NCBI GenBank assembly: GCA_020853755.1
Contig: JADYYG010000004.1
Coordinates: 1 to 64,000 of the forward strand
Reading direction: 5' to 3'
DNA from: Dehalococcoidia bacterium
GTDB taxonomy: Bacteria; Chloroflexota; Dehalococcoidia; Tepidiformales; Tepidiformaceae
DNA: 64,000 nt
Below, in pieces: positions 55,598-63,599 of the stretch. Every line of letters starts with the position of its first letter. The first letter of the stretch is position 1. The translations under genes were made by a program, and so were the position numbers. The notes beneath the pieces were generated by a model that worked only from the letters and a program-made list of their open reading frames with translations, was not told the origin of the DNA and searched no databases.

Positions 55598-56808
55598 GCG
55601 GCCCCGCGGTTCCTCGGTCGCTCTATGACCTGCTCCCCGGTGACGTGGATGCGCTGGTGGCCGAACTTGGCCTTCCGAAGTTCCGCGCGAACCAGCTGCT
55701 GCAGGCCCTCTACCACGAATTTCCGGCTTCACCGGAAGAGCTTCGCCAGTTGCCTGCTGAGGCCCGTGCCGCCGTCACAGCCCGCTGTCCGCTGGCTTCG
55801 GCCACCGAGGTGCGCCGGGTGACCAGCGACGACGGGAACACGACGAAGCTCCTGCTTCGCATGGCCGACGGCACGCTCATCGAAACGGTGCTCATGCAGT
55901 ACCCGGACGGGCAGGCTCACCCCGGGCTCCCGGGCGAACCGGACGATGAGCCGCGCAACCCGGCCTCCAGGCGCCCGCGCTCAACGGTCTGCGTCTCCAC
56001 CCAGGCGGGCTGCGCGATGGGCTGCGTCTTCTGCGCCACCGGCCAGATGGGCTTCGAGCGCAACCTCACGGCTGGGGAAATCGTCTCCCAGGTCATCCAT
56101 GTGGCGAAGTTCCTCAAGTCTCGCGGCGAGCACGTCACGAACATCGTCTTCATGGGCATGGGCGAACCGCTGGCGAACTACACGGAGACGGTGCGGGCGG
56201 TGCGCATCCTCACGGACCCGCGTTGCTTCGGGCTCGGACAGCGGCACATCACGATCTCGACGGTTGGTGTGATTCGCGGCATCGAACGCCTCGCGGAAGA
56301 GGGCCTCCAGGTTGGGCTGGCGATTTCGTTGCACTCGCCAGACGAGGCGCTGCGGCAGCGGCTGGTGCCGACTGCGAGCCCGCATTCAGTGCAAGAACTG
56401 CTGACGGCGGCGAAACGGTTCTTCAAGGCCACCGGGCGGCGGGTCTCGTTCGAATACGCGCTTGTCGGCGGCGAGAACGATTCACCGGAGACGGCCCGCC
56501 CACTCGCGAGCTTGCTCCGCGGCACGCCGACGCATGTGAACCTGATCCCGGTGAACCCGACGGCCGGAGGCTTCCAGCGGCCATCGCGGGCGAACGTCCT
56601 CGCCTTCGAAGCAGTGCTTCGCGAGGCGGGCATCAACTGCACCGTGCGCGTCGAAAAGGGTTCGGAGATCTCGGCGGCCTGCGGTCAGCTTCGAACGGAC
56701 GAAGGGAACGCGATCATCGCGCCGGACGAAATCAGTGCGTTGCCCGTCGCGCCAAGGCGCGGACCGCGGCAAGCGCAGCCTTCCCCAGCACCATCCCAAC
56801 ACCAATAG
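55594..56808 (+). CDS. rlmN: Dual-specificity RNA methyltransferase RlmN
   Basis: The 404-residue radical SAM enzyme has CAMGCVFCATG with Cys140, Cys144 and Cys147, GEPLANY, and the methyl-carrying Cys363 in SAACGQL. It methylates C2 of A2503 in 23S rRNA and A37 in some tRNAs. A Gly/Pro/Arg-rich insert (about residues 104-130) precedes the radical SAM domain and a Pro-rich tail follows it. The 3' end overlaps the end of the minus-strand beta-repeat gene by 77 nt. Confidence 0.91.
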   Translation: MSGPAVPRSLYDLLPGDVDALVAELGLPKFRANQLLQALYHEFPASPEELRQLPAEARAAVTARCPLASATEVRRVTSDDGNTTKLLLRMADGTLIETVLMQYPDGQAHPGLPGEPDDEPRNPASRRPRSTVCVSTQAGCAMGCVFCATGQMGFERNLTAGEIVSQVIHVAKFLKSRGEHVTNIVFMGMGEPLANYTETVRAVRILTDPRCFGLGQRHITISTVGVIRGIERLAEEGLQVGLAISLHSPDEALRQRLVPTASPHSVQELLTAAKRFFKATGRRVSFEYALVGGENDSPETARPLASLLRGTPTHVNLIPVNPTAGGFQRPSRANVLAFEAVLREAGINCTVRVEKGSEISAACGQLRTDEGNAIIAPDEISALPVAPRRGPRQAQPSPAPSQHQ

Positions 56809-57106
56809 CCACTGCCGAGCGCATGTCGAGCAGCGTGTGAACATCGCCGCGAACGACCGGGGCGAAAAGGATGCCCGTGCGTACCTCGTCGACGGCTACC
56901 GAGCGGCCCGCGATGACGGCGGCCGAACTCTGGCGGACTGTGCCGGTTTCGAATCGCGCGACTCCCACGAAGCTCTTCGTAACGTCGATTTCGTCGGCTT
57001 CGAGCTTGCGCACGACGCTGCGGTCGATGGCGAGGTGCGTGGTCGCGGAGATGTCATCGACGGTTTCGTTGCCATAGCCGGCGGCCGTCCCGTTGCGCTG
57101 TCCCAA
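56732..57106 (-). CDS. Small repetitive-beta protein with C-terminal hydrophobic segment
   Basis: The 124-residue product has a repeated 'xxIxxSxVxxLxAxxIxVxxSxV' rhythm (ATTHLAIDRSVVRKLEADEIDVTKSFVGVARFE) typical of a beta-helix, bactofilin-like or polymer-forming fold. A C-terminal hydrophobic helix (AVAIGVGMVLGKAALAAV) follows. I start at TTG because AGGAG lies 6 nt upstream (at 57113-57117 on the minus strand); a GTG 12 codons earlier lacks a ribosome site. It is divergent from queA. Convergent overlap with rlmN is unusual, so the call is moderate. Confidence 0.62.
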   Translation of the reverse strand: MGQRNGTAAGYGNETVDDISATTHLAIDRSVVRKLEADEIDVTKSFVGVARFETGTVRQSSAAVIAGRSVAVDEVRTGILFAPVVRGDVHTLLDMRSAVAIGVGMVLGKAALAAVRALARRATH

Positions 57107-57162
57107 TCGGTGCTCCTGCGGCCAACGTAGACCGGGGGCCACGAAGACGCAATGCTCAGTGC

Positions 57163-58185
57163 GTGCGAACAGACGAGTTCGTCTTCGACCTGCCGCCAGA
57201 GCTGATCGCCCAGGAACCGGCCGAGCCGCGGGATTCGGCGCGGCTCATGGTGCTGCGCTTCAAGTCGCAATCTGTGGAGCACCGGAGTGTTCGTGACCTG
57301 CCCGAGTTGCTCCGCCGGGGCGACCTGGTTGTGGTGAACAACACCCGCGTGATGGCTGCGCGTCTCTTCGGGAAGCGGCCGGATACCGGTGGAAAAGTCG
57401 AGGCGTTACTCGTCCGGCCATTCACGGACACGACGTGGGAAGTGCTGTTCAAGCCAGCGCGGCAGGCCCGCCCTGGCCGCCGGGTCGTGTTCGAAACGCA
57501 CGAAGGCGCGCTGGCGGCGACGGTGCTCGGCCGTGACGACGGGCCGGTGGTGCTGGAGTTCGAGCGCGCTTTCGACCCCGCAACGGTCGGCGAGATGCCG
57601 CTGCCGCCCTACATCAAGGGCTTTCACGGCGATCCGGAGCGGTACCAGACCGTGTACTCGCGCGACGCCGCGAGTGCGGCGGCGCCAACGGCCGGGCTTC
57701 ACTTCACACCAGGCCTCCTGGAGCAGCTTCGGGCTGGCGGCATCGACCGCGCCGAAGTCACGCTCGAAGTCGGGCCGGGGACCTTCCGGCCGGTCTCGGT
57801 CGATAACCCGCACGACCACATCCTTCACAGCGAGCACGTAACGGTCCCGGCTGATGCCGCGACGGCCGTGACCCGGGCAAGGCGTGAGCAGCGGCGAATT
57901 GTCGCGGTGGGGACGACCGTCGTTCGGACATTGGAGCACGTCAGCCGGGAACGGGGCGCAGTCGAGGCGTATGACGGCTGGACCGGCCTGCGGATCCTTC
58001 CCGGCGACCGGTTCCAGGTGGTCAATGCGTTGCTGACGAACTTCCATCTGCCGAAGTCGACGTTGCTCATGCTGGTATGCGCCTTCGCGGGGCAGGAGTT
58101 CGTGATGGAGGCGTACCGGGAGGCCGTGCGCGAGCGATACCGGTTCTTCAGCTTCGGCGACGCGATGCTCCTGCTGCCCGAATAA
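57163..58185 (+). CDS. queA: S-adenosylmethionine:tRNA ribosyltransferase-isomerase
   Basis: The 340-residue protein starts with GTG and has FDLPPELIAQEPAEPRDSARLMVL, VVVNNTRVMAARLFGK, the EVLFKPARQARPG block, APTAGLHFTPGLL and the C-terminal NFHLPKSTLLMLVCAFAG. QueA makes epoxyqueuosine in tRNA from preQ1 and SAM. No tgt or other queuosine gene is nearby. It sits alone between the divergent small gene and the tiny basic protein. Confidence 0.93.
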   Translation: MRTDEFVFDLPPELIAQEPAEPRDSARLMVLRFKSQSVEHRSVRDLPELLRRGDLVVVNNTRVMAARLFGKRPDTGGKVEALLVRPFTDTTWEVLFKPARQARPGRRVVFETHEGALAATVLGRDDGPVVLEFERAFDPATVGEMPLPPYIKGFHGDPERYQTVYSRDAASAAAPTAGLHFTPGLLEQLRAGGIDRAEVTLEVGPGTFRPVSVDNPHDHILHSEHVTVPADAATAVTRARREQRRIVAVGTTVVRTLEHVSRERGAVEAYDGWTGLRILPGDRFQVVNALLTNFHLPKSTLLMLVCAFAGQEFVMEAYREAVRERYRFFSFGDAMLLLPE

Positions 58186-58199
58186 CGGTGCGAAATTCG

Positions 58200-58229
58200 T
58201 TGCAAGCGCTGGTCCGGACTGCGTACTAT
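58200..58229 (+). promoter_or_regulatory. Candidate promoter of the tiny basic protein
   Basis: TTGCAA at 58200-58205 and TACTAT at 58224-58229 are 18 bp apart. The predicted start would leave a leader of about 30 nt that carries AGAGGAGG in front of the ATG. Confidence 0.5.
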
Positions 58230-58267
58230 GCGCGTGGCTCATTCCAGCTATAGAGGAGGCTGTACCC

Positions 58268-58360
58268 ATGGGCGACAAGAGTCCGAAAAACACCGCGAAA
58301 ACCAATAAGCAGAAGGCTGACCACAAGGCTGCTGCAAAGACTGCCGCACCGAAGAAGTAG
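58268..58360 (+). CDS. 30-residue basic protein
   Basis: The frame begins MGDKSPKNTAKTNKQK and ends with Lys and Ala repeats (AAAKTAAPKK). It has a very strong ribosome site, AGAGGAGG, 8 nt before the ATG, and its own promoter candidate. Short Lys-rich proteins with this MGDKSPK start occur in Actinobacteria and Chloroflexota and are uncharacterised. It is likely disordered, and could bind nucleic acid or neutralise charge. It lies between queA and the HtrA-type gene. Confidence 0.8.
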   Translation: MGDKSPKNTAKTNKQKADHKAAAKTAAPKK

Positions 58361-58471
58361 CGCGATTCGGGTTCACGCCGGAAACGGATGGCGACGGAGC
58401 CGTGCCGGGCGATCGTTCCAGGTGGGGGCCCGCAGGCTCCCACGCTGACCAGTTCGTTGGGGGGAGACCGG

Positions 58472-59509
58472 ATGCTGGCTCGGCTCACGTTTTTCGGGTT
58501 GGTCCTGAGCGGGATGACCGTTTTTGCTGCCTGTGGTGGCAGCAGCAGTGACGATGATGACGACGATCCGACGCCGACCGTAGAGGCCACTGCCACCGCG
58601 GTGAAGGACCTGACGCCACAGGAAATCGTGGCCCAGATGAATCAGTCGGTGGTGCACATCAAGGCCACCTATCCTGAGGGGACCGGCGGTGGCAGCGGCA
58701 TCGTTTGGGAAGACGCCACCCACATCCTGACGAACGCCCACGTGGTCACCGGCGCGGGTTCGATCAAGGTCATCGACCCGAAGGATGGCAGGCAGATCAG
58801 CGCGAAAGTCGTGGCGCAGAGTCCGTGTGATGATGTGGCGCTGCTCGAGGTAGAACGAGGGAACTTCACCCCGGCGAAGATCGGCGACAGCGGCAAGCTG
58901 GCGGCCGGCGAAGCTGTCGTCGCCCTCGGCTTCCCGGGCACCGTCACTGACCAGAGTTCCGACAAGCTCACCGTCACGCGCGGCATTGTCAGCAAAGTCA
59001 GCGACACCGTGGACGGGTACAACGACCTGATCCAGACCGACGCCGCGATCAACCCTGGCAATAGCGGCGGACCGCTGGTAAACGCGCGCGGTGAAGTCAT
59101 CGGCATCAACACGTTGTCGGCGCGGACGAAGCAGGACCAGAACTACGCCATCGCGATCAACGAAGCGAAGTTCGTGGCAGATAAGCTGAAGGCCGGGAAG
59201 AACCTGAACTGGATCGGCGCCCGCATCGAGCCGAACTACCGTGGCCTCGCGAGCGAACTCGGCATCAAGCTCGCCTACACCGATGGCCTGCTCGTCACCG
59301 GCATCGACACTGGGAGTCCCGCCCAGAAGGCTGGCCTCGGCTACTCCGACCTCATCTACACCGTCGATGATGTGAATGTGCCGACCGTCGGCTCGTTCTG
59401 CGATGTCCTCCGCTCTCGGAAGGCCGGTGACAAGATCCGGATCGTGATTACGCGCACGTACCGTGACGGGTCGTATGAGGACCTCTACTCGGACGTGGTC
59501 CTCGAGTAA
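58472..59509 (+). CDS. HtrA/DegP-type serine protease lipoprotein with PDZ domain
   Basis: The 345-residue protein has a lipobox FAAC (Cys21) followed by a run of acidic residues, the trypsin-like protease with His90 in TNAHVV, Asp121 in CDDVALLEV and Ser198 in NPGNSGGPL, and a C-terminal PDZ domain (GIDTGSPAQKAGLGYSDLIYTVDD). It belongs to periplasmic or cell-surface quality-control proteases. The ATG is chosen because GGGGAG precedes it by 6 nt and it gives the signal peptide. It ends where the next promoter lies. Confidence 0.86.
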   Translation: MLARLTFFGLVLSGMTVFAACGGSSSDDDDDDPTPTVEATATAVKDLTPQEIVAQMNQSVVHIKATYPEGTGGGSGIVWEDATHILTNAHVVTGAGSIKVIDPKDGRQISAKVVAQSPCDDVALLEVERGNFTPAKIGDSGKLAAGEAVVALGFPGTVTDQSSDKLTVTRGIVSKVSDTVDGYNDLIQTDAAINPGNSGGPLVNARGEVIGINTLSARTKQDQNYAIAINEAKFVADKLKAGKNLNWIGARIEPNYRGLASELGIKLAYTDGLLVTGIDTGSPAQKAGLGYSDLIYTVDDVNVPTVGSFCDVLRSRKAGDKIRIVITRTYRDGSYEDLYSDVVLE

Positions 59510-59512
59510 GAT
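59507..59512 (+). promoter_or_regulatory. Candidate -10 (TAAGAT) for the phosphorylase gene
   Basis: TAAGAT overlaps the stop codon of the protease gene and ends 9 nt before the next ATG, which has no ribosome site. It is another case of the TANNNT near-leaderless layout. Confidence 0.4.
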
Positions 59513-59521
59513 CCCGGTTCG

Positions 59522-60292
59522 ATGTACAAAGAACTTGGCCCGGAGGACCACCTGCGGATGCTCGGCCTGGGCGCCGATGAACTCCCGGAAGTGGTCCTCC
59601 TCCTCGGTATCTTCGATGTGCACGAGGGCGCGAAGCGGTTCGCCCGGTACCTCGATGACGCCCGCTTCTCCCGCTCGGAGACGACGATGAGCGGGCTGCC
59701 GTACTACCTCGGCACGCATAAAGGGACGCGGGTCGCGCTCTCCGCCTGCTTCGGCGGACCGATGGCAGCGACGTTCGCGCACACCTGGTGCGGCGCGGGC
59801 GTGCGCACCGTGGTCCAACTGGGCTGGTACGGGGCGCTGCAACCGGGCACCAGCTTGGGCGACGTGGTGGTGCCGCGCCACGCCGAACGCCAGGATGGGG
59901 CTTCGGACTGGTACCTCGCAAAGGGCATCCTGGCCGACGCTACCCCGGAACTTGCAGGTGCGATCGCCGAGGGGTTACGCGGGCGCGGCATCCCGGTCAA
60001 CGAGCACGCCATCTTTTCGACCCCTGCGCTGCTGGCTGAATCGCGCGAGGTCATCGCGGACTGGTCGCGCCACGGCTGGCACGGCGTGGACATGGAGACC
60101 GCGGCCACATTCGCCGTGGCGAAACACATGGGCGCACGGCGCGCGGCCGCCCTCCTGCGGATCGATGATCTCGTGACCGAAGAGCACAGTGTCGCCGGCG
60201 CTCTCCCGGCTGAACTTCGTAGCTTCATGCGCAGCCGTGAGGAAGAGTTGCTTCACGCGGTGGTTGAGGCCTGTGCAGCGACGCCGGCGTAG
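59522..60292 (+). CDS. Nucleoside phosphorylase family protein
   Basis: The 256-residue protein belongs to the PNP_UDP_1 (NP-I) family: GTRVALSACFGGPMAATFAHTWCGAGVRTVVQLGWYGAL and the base-binding MET motif in GVDMETAATFAVAKHMG. Uridine or purine nucleosides are possible, but the motifs do not decide. The N-terminal HLRMLGLGADELPEVVLLLG is less usual. Its location after an HtrA-type gene gives no further clue. Confidence 0.82.
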   Translation: MYKELGPEDHLRMLGLGADELPEVVLLLGIFDVHEGAKRFARYLDDARFSRSETTMSGLPYYLGTHKGTRVALSACFGGPMAATFAHTWCGAGVRTVVQLGWYGALQPGTSLGDVVVPRHAERQDGASDWYLAKGILADATPELAGAIAEGLRGRGIPVNEHAIFSTPALLAESREVIADWSRHGWHGVDMETAATFAVAKHMGARRAAALLRIDDLVTEEHSVAGALPAELRSFMRSREEELLHAVVEACAATPA

Positions 60293-60320
60293 CTGCCTGT
60301 TCGCTCAGGGCGGTTCCCCG

Positions 60321-60326
60321 TAGTAT
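60321..60326 (+). promoter_or_regulatory. Candidate -10 (TAGTAT) for an enoyl-CoA hydratase gene
   Basis: TAGTAT lies 29 nt before the ATG at 60355, which also has GGAGGA about 5 nt upstream, so this gene has a normal leader, unlike the near-leaderless genes elsewhere. Confidence 0.4.
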
Positions 60327-60354
60327 CCCCGGCACAACCCCATCGGAGGATGAG

Positions 60355-61146
60355 ATGGACTTCTGCCGGTACGAAAAGAAGGACCACGTCGCGTATATCA
60401 CGATCACGCGCCCGGAGGTGATGAACGCGCTTCACGCTCCCGCGAACATCGAACTTGGCCAGGTCTTCGACGACTTTGCCGCGGACGATGACAGCTGGCT
60501 CGCCGTGCTCACGGGCGAGGGCGACCGCGCGTTCTCGGCGGGCAACGACCTGAAGTACACCGCGGAGATGTCGCGGCTCCCGCGCGAGCAGCGCCCGAAC
60601 CTCGGCGCCGCACGGGGCGGCTTCGGCGGCCTGACGAGCCGGTACGACCTCTTCAAGCCCATCATCGCCCGGGTCAACGGCTTCGCGCTCGGCGGCGGGC
60701 TCGAACTGGCGCTCGCGTGCGACATCATCGTGGCGGCTGACCACGCCGAGGTCGGACTGCCTGAGCCTCGCCGTGGGCTGATCGCGGGCGCCATGGGCGT
60801 ACACCGCCTGCCGCGCCACCTGCCGCTGAAGCAGGCGATGGGGTACATGCTGACCGGGCGTCACATGTCGGCCCAGCGCGCCTACGAAATCGGTCTCGTG
60901 AACGAAGTCGTGCCGCTGGCGAAGCTCGACGACGCGGTCGGCGCGTGGATTGCCGACATCGTCCGGTGCGCGCCGCTTTCGGTGCGGGCGACGAAGGAGG
61001 CGGCGCTCAAGGGACTCCAAATGCCGCTCGAACAGGCCGGCGTTGCCGAATACCAGTGGGAGATGGCCCGCCGCCGCAGCGCCGATGCCATCGAAGGCCC
61101 GCGGGCGTTCGCCGAGAAGCGCGCCCCGAACTGGACCGGAAAGTAA
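60355..61146 (+). CDS. Enoyl-CoA hydratase
   Basis: The 263-residue crotonase has ITRPEVMNALHAPAN, the oxyanion motif FSAGNDLKYTAE, GFALGGGLELALACDIIVAADHAEVGLPEPRRGLIAGAMGVHRLPR with both catalytic glutamates, and a normal C-terminus. It probably hydrates medium- or short-chain enoyl-CoA in beta-oxidation. The gene has its own promoter and converges with mutY. Confidence 0.87.
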   Translation: MDFCRYEKKDHVAYITITRPEVMNALHAPANIELGQVFDDFAADDDSWLAVLTGEGDRAFSAGNDLKYTAEMSRLPREQRPNLGAARGGFGGLTSRYDLFKPIIARVNGFALGGGLELALACDIIVAADHAEVGLPEPRRGLIAGAMGVHRLPRHLPLKQAMGYMLTGRHMSAQRAYEIGLVNEVVPLAKLDDAVGAWIADIVRCAPLSVRATKEAALKGLQMPLEQAGVAEYQWEMARRRSADAIEGPRAFAEKRAPNWTGK

Positions 61147-61167
61147 GGCACACCAGGCACGTCAGCA

Positions 61168-62019
61168 TCAGGACGGCAGTTGCCAGCGGCCGTCCTGCTC
61201 GCTGATGAGACCGTCCTTGCGGAGTCCCTGGAGGTAGCTGTCGAGGCGGCCGTGGTGCGCGGATGGCAGCGCGGCCTGGAGTTCCGCCGCGGTGGCGGGC
61301 GCAACCCGGAGTGCATCAATAATCCGGCCGCGGGCGAAGCGTGCCGTGCTTTCGAAGCGAGGTGCGGTGGCCCCCGGTGCAGCGCCAGCGGGCATGCCTG
61401 CTTGCCGCCAGCCGCACCTCTGCGCCAGCGGGCACGCTTCGCAGCGCGGTTGCCGGGCGGAACAGACCATCGCCCCCAGGTCCATGAGCGCGAGGTTGTG
61501 GGCGCGAACGTCCCGGTTCGGGAGGAGTGCCGCGAGGGCGGCAGTCATCTGCGCAGCTGTCAGGTCCCGCTGACTTGCTGCCCCGAGGACTGCGCGAGCA
61601 ACGACCCGGGCAATGTTCGTGTCGGCGACGGCGACCGGTTGTTCGAACGCGAACGAGCGTACGGCGGCAGCGGTGTATTCGCCGATGCCGGGCAGTGAAC
61701 GGAGATCGCGTTCCGCGCGCGGAAGTTCGCCGCCATACCGGTGCGCGACCTCGACGGCGAGGCGGTGGAGGTTGAGGGCCCGCCGGTTATAGCCGAGCCC
61801 TCGCCAGGCGCGGATGACTTCGGCCGGGGATTCGGCTGCCAGGCTCGTGAAGGTGGGCCAGCGTTCGAGCCACTGGCGGTAGTACGGCAGCACGCGTTCG
61901 ACCTGCGTCTGCTGGAGCATGACTTCGGAGACAAGGATGGCGTAGGGGTCGCGGGTCAGCCGCCAGGGAAGCGTGTGGCGGCCGTTCTGCCGGTACCAGT
62001 CCATGAGCGGCTGGCGCAC
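61168..62019 (-). CDS. mutY: A/G-specific adenine glycosylase, short form
   Basis: The 283-residue protein has the HhH-GPD core: Glu32 in SEVMLQQTQV, the HhH hairpin LPGIGEYTAAAV with Tyr115, Asp133 in VADTN and a 4Fe-4S site with Cys186, Cys193, Cys196 and Cys202. It removes adenine opposite 8-oxoguanine. The C-terminal NUDIX-like domain of ordinary MutY is missing. A winged-helix segment (ARGRIIDALRVAPATAAELQAAL to the end) replaces it. The start is GTG; an ATG five codons in is possible. It follows the crotonase gene by 10 nt. Confidence 0.84.
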   Translation of the reverse strand: MRQPLMDWYRQNGRHTLPWRLTRDPYAILVSEVMLQQTQVERVLPYYRQWLERWPTFTSLAAESPAEVIRAWRGLGYNRRALNLHRLAVEVAHRYGGELPRAERDLRSLPGIGEYTAAAVRSFAFEQPVAVADTNIARVVARAVLGAASQRDLTAAQMTAALAALLPNRDVRAHNLALMDLGAMVCSARQPRCEACPLAQRCGWRQAGMPAGAAPGATAPRFESTARFARGRIIDALRVAPATAAELQAALPSAHHGRLDSYLQGLRKDGLISEQDGRWQLPS

Positions 62020-62029
62020 GGCGGCCGGG

Positions 62030-62833
62030 TCACACCCGGCGGATATCGAGGTCCTCCGTGTTCATGCGCGTCATGCGTTCGAACGCCTCATCGGTGGTCA
62101 TCAAGTCCAGGAAGAGTGTTCGCTCCAGCGCGAGCCCGTCGGCGAGCGGCGTTTCCGGCGTCCCGCGAACGAGGCGCTTGATGTGGCCGGCCGCCCGTGG
62201 CGGGAGTCGCGACATTTCGTGTGCCATTGCCCTGGCCTGGGCGACGGCTTGGCCCGCCGGGGTGAGTTCCTGGAGGATGCCGAGGCGGAACGCTTCAGCT
62301 GGGGAGACGGTTCGGCCCCGCATGGCGATTTCGAGCGCACGGGGCATGCCCACCAGCCTCGCGAGGCGCTGGGTGCCGCCCGCGCCGGGAAGGATGCCCA
62401 CCTTGATCTCCGGCAGCCCCACTTCGTAGGGGCCCTCTTCGGCAACCCGGATGTCACAGGCGAGGGTAAGTTCGAAGCCGCCACCCATCGCGAGCCCGTT
62501 GATGGCCGCAATCACCGGCTTGGGCATCGTTTCGAGGCGGCGGAAGACGTGGTCGATGGTGCGTTCGGGTATCAGGGATTCGGTGTCGACAGTGACGCCC
62601 TGTTCTCGCAATCGCTGCGAGGCAGCTGCTAGCTCGACTACGGAGTAGTGGCGAATGAAGACGCCCGGAATGCCACCCGTGAGCACAACTGCCCGCACGC
62701 TATCGTCGGTCTCCAGTTCCCTGGTGACCACGTCGAGTTCGGCCACGGTGCCAGTGTCCATGTACCCCATGGGCGGATTCGTGATGGTGACCACCGCGAC
62801 CGGGCCGTCGCGTTCGACTGAGAGTTGTGCCAA
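62030..62833 (-). CDS. Enoyl-CoA hydratase/isomerase family protein
   Basis: The 267-residue crotonase has both glutamates in NGLAMGGGFELTLACDIRVAEEGPYEVGLPEIKVGILPGAGGTQRL. At the oxyanion hole it reads GVFIRHYSVVEL instead of the usual FSAGADL, as in some isomerase-type members. Start is TTG, two bases after the stop of the unrecognised gene upstream. It is co-transcribed with mutY and the upstream genes. The substrate is not identified. Confidence 0.82.
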   Translation of the reverse strand: MAQLSVERDGPVAVVTITNPPMGYMDTGTVAELDVVTRELETDDSVRAVVLTGGIPGVFIRHYSVVELAAASQRLREQGVTVDTESLIPERTIDHVFRRLETMPKPVIAAINGLAMGGGFELTLACDIRVAEEGPYEVGLPEIKVGILPGAGGTQRLARLVGMPRALEIAMRGRTVSPAEAFRLGILQELTPAGQAVAQARAMAHEMSRLPPRAAGHIKRLVRGTPETPLADGLALERTLFLDLMTTDEAFERMTRMNTEDLDIRRV

Positions 62834-62835
62834 GG

Positions 62836-63594
62836 CTAGTCGTCCTCTTCTTCGCCGCCCTCTTCATCGTGGGTGCTGGCTGTGGACGTGGGCACGATGG
62901 CGATGTCGCCGCCTTCGCGCTTCCCCTTCTTTGGCGCCGGGACTGCGCGCAGGGTTTCACCGAGCGCAGCCAGGGCCTCGGCTGATGTTCCCGCCGGGAC
63001 GACGACCGCGAGCGCGCCCGAATCGCGCAGGACACGCAGTTCGCCAACCGCCGCGGCCGCATCGACCGTCACGATGAGCCCGGTGGAAGCGAACGATGCC
63101 AGCCGCACGAGGCCGAGCTGCTGGGCCAGCGTCATCGCGCCTGTCGAACGCTGCACGAAAAGGCCATCGAGCCCGAGCGGCCCGAGGGCGCGCAGCGTGT
63201 TGTCGTCCATGTCCAGCGTGGCCACGACGACCTGGCCCATCTTCTCGGTGTCGACGGCGGCTGAATCTGTGGTGTCGAGCGGGCTCACGACGAAGTCGCA
63301 GTGAGCTGCATTCAGGGCCTCGGCGTCCGCTTCGGAGAGCGAAGCAAGTCCGCAGCCAACGGCCAGCTTTTCGGAAGCAATGCCGTTCATGGCAGCGGCG
63401 GCCGCAGTTGCTCCGCCCGCATCGACCAGAACCCCGTCGGCGCCCACATCGAGGGCAGCCTGGATCTCGGCAGCGTTGCGAGCGGTGGCGATGAGGGCCA
63501 TGGCGCGCGGCTGTTCGCGGCTTACACGGCCGAAGCCGATGCCGGGCCCTTCGCGGCGTTGCAGTTTCTGGATTCGCTTCTGAAGCTGGCTCAA
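62836..63594 (-). CDS. Unrecognised protein with TIM-barrel-like repeats and acidic tail
   Basis: The 252-residue product shows a regular alternation of short hydrophobic strands and helices: MALIATARNAAEIQAALDVGADGVLVDAGG, CDFVVSPLDT, GQVVVATLDMDD, GLDGLFVQRS, STGLIVTVDAAAAVGEL and SGALAVVVPAG. This suggests a (beta/alpha)8 barrel, possibly like aldolase or methylene-tetrahydrofolate-type folds, but no catalytic motif is conserved to my eye. The C-terminus is acidic and disordered (HDEEGGEEEDD). The TTG start has GGAG 8 nt upstream, after the amidohydrolase stop. I do not know its function. Confidence 0.6.
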   Translation of the reverse strand: MSQLQKRIQKLQRREGPGIGFGRVSREQPRAMALIATARNAAEIQAALDVGADGVLVDAGGATAAAAAMNGIASEKLAVGCGLASLSEADAEALNAAHCDFVVSPLDTTDSAAVDTEKMGQVVVATLDMDDNTLRALGPLGLDGLFVQRSTGAMTLAQQLGLVRLASFASTGLIVTVDAAAAVGELRVLRDSGALAVVVPAGTSAEALAALGETLRAVPAPKKGKREGGDIAIVPTSTASTHDEEGGEEEDD

Positions 63595-63599
63595 GGGGG

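Noticed and set aside
58373-59881. 502-codon minus-strand frame opposite the HtrA-type gene
   Set aside because: The plus strand has a full catalytic triad and PDZ domain. The minus frame is a shadow.
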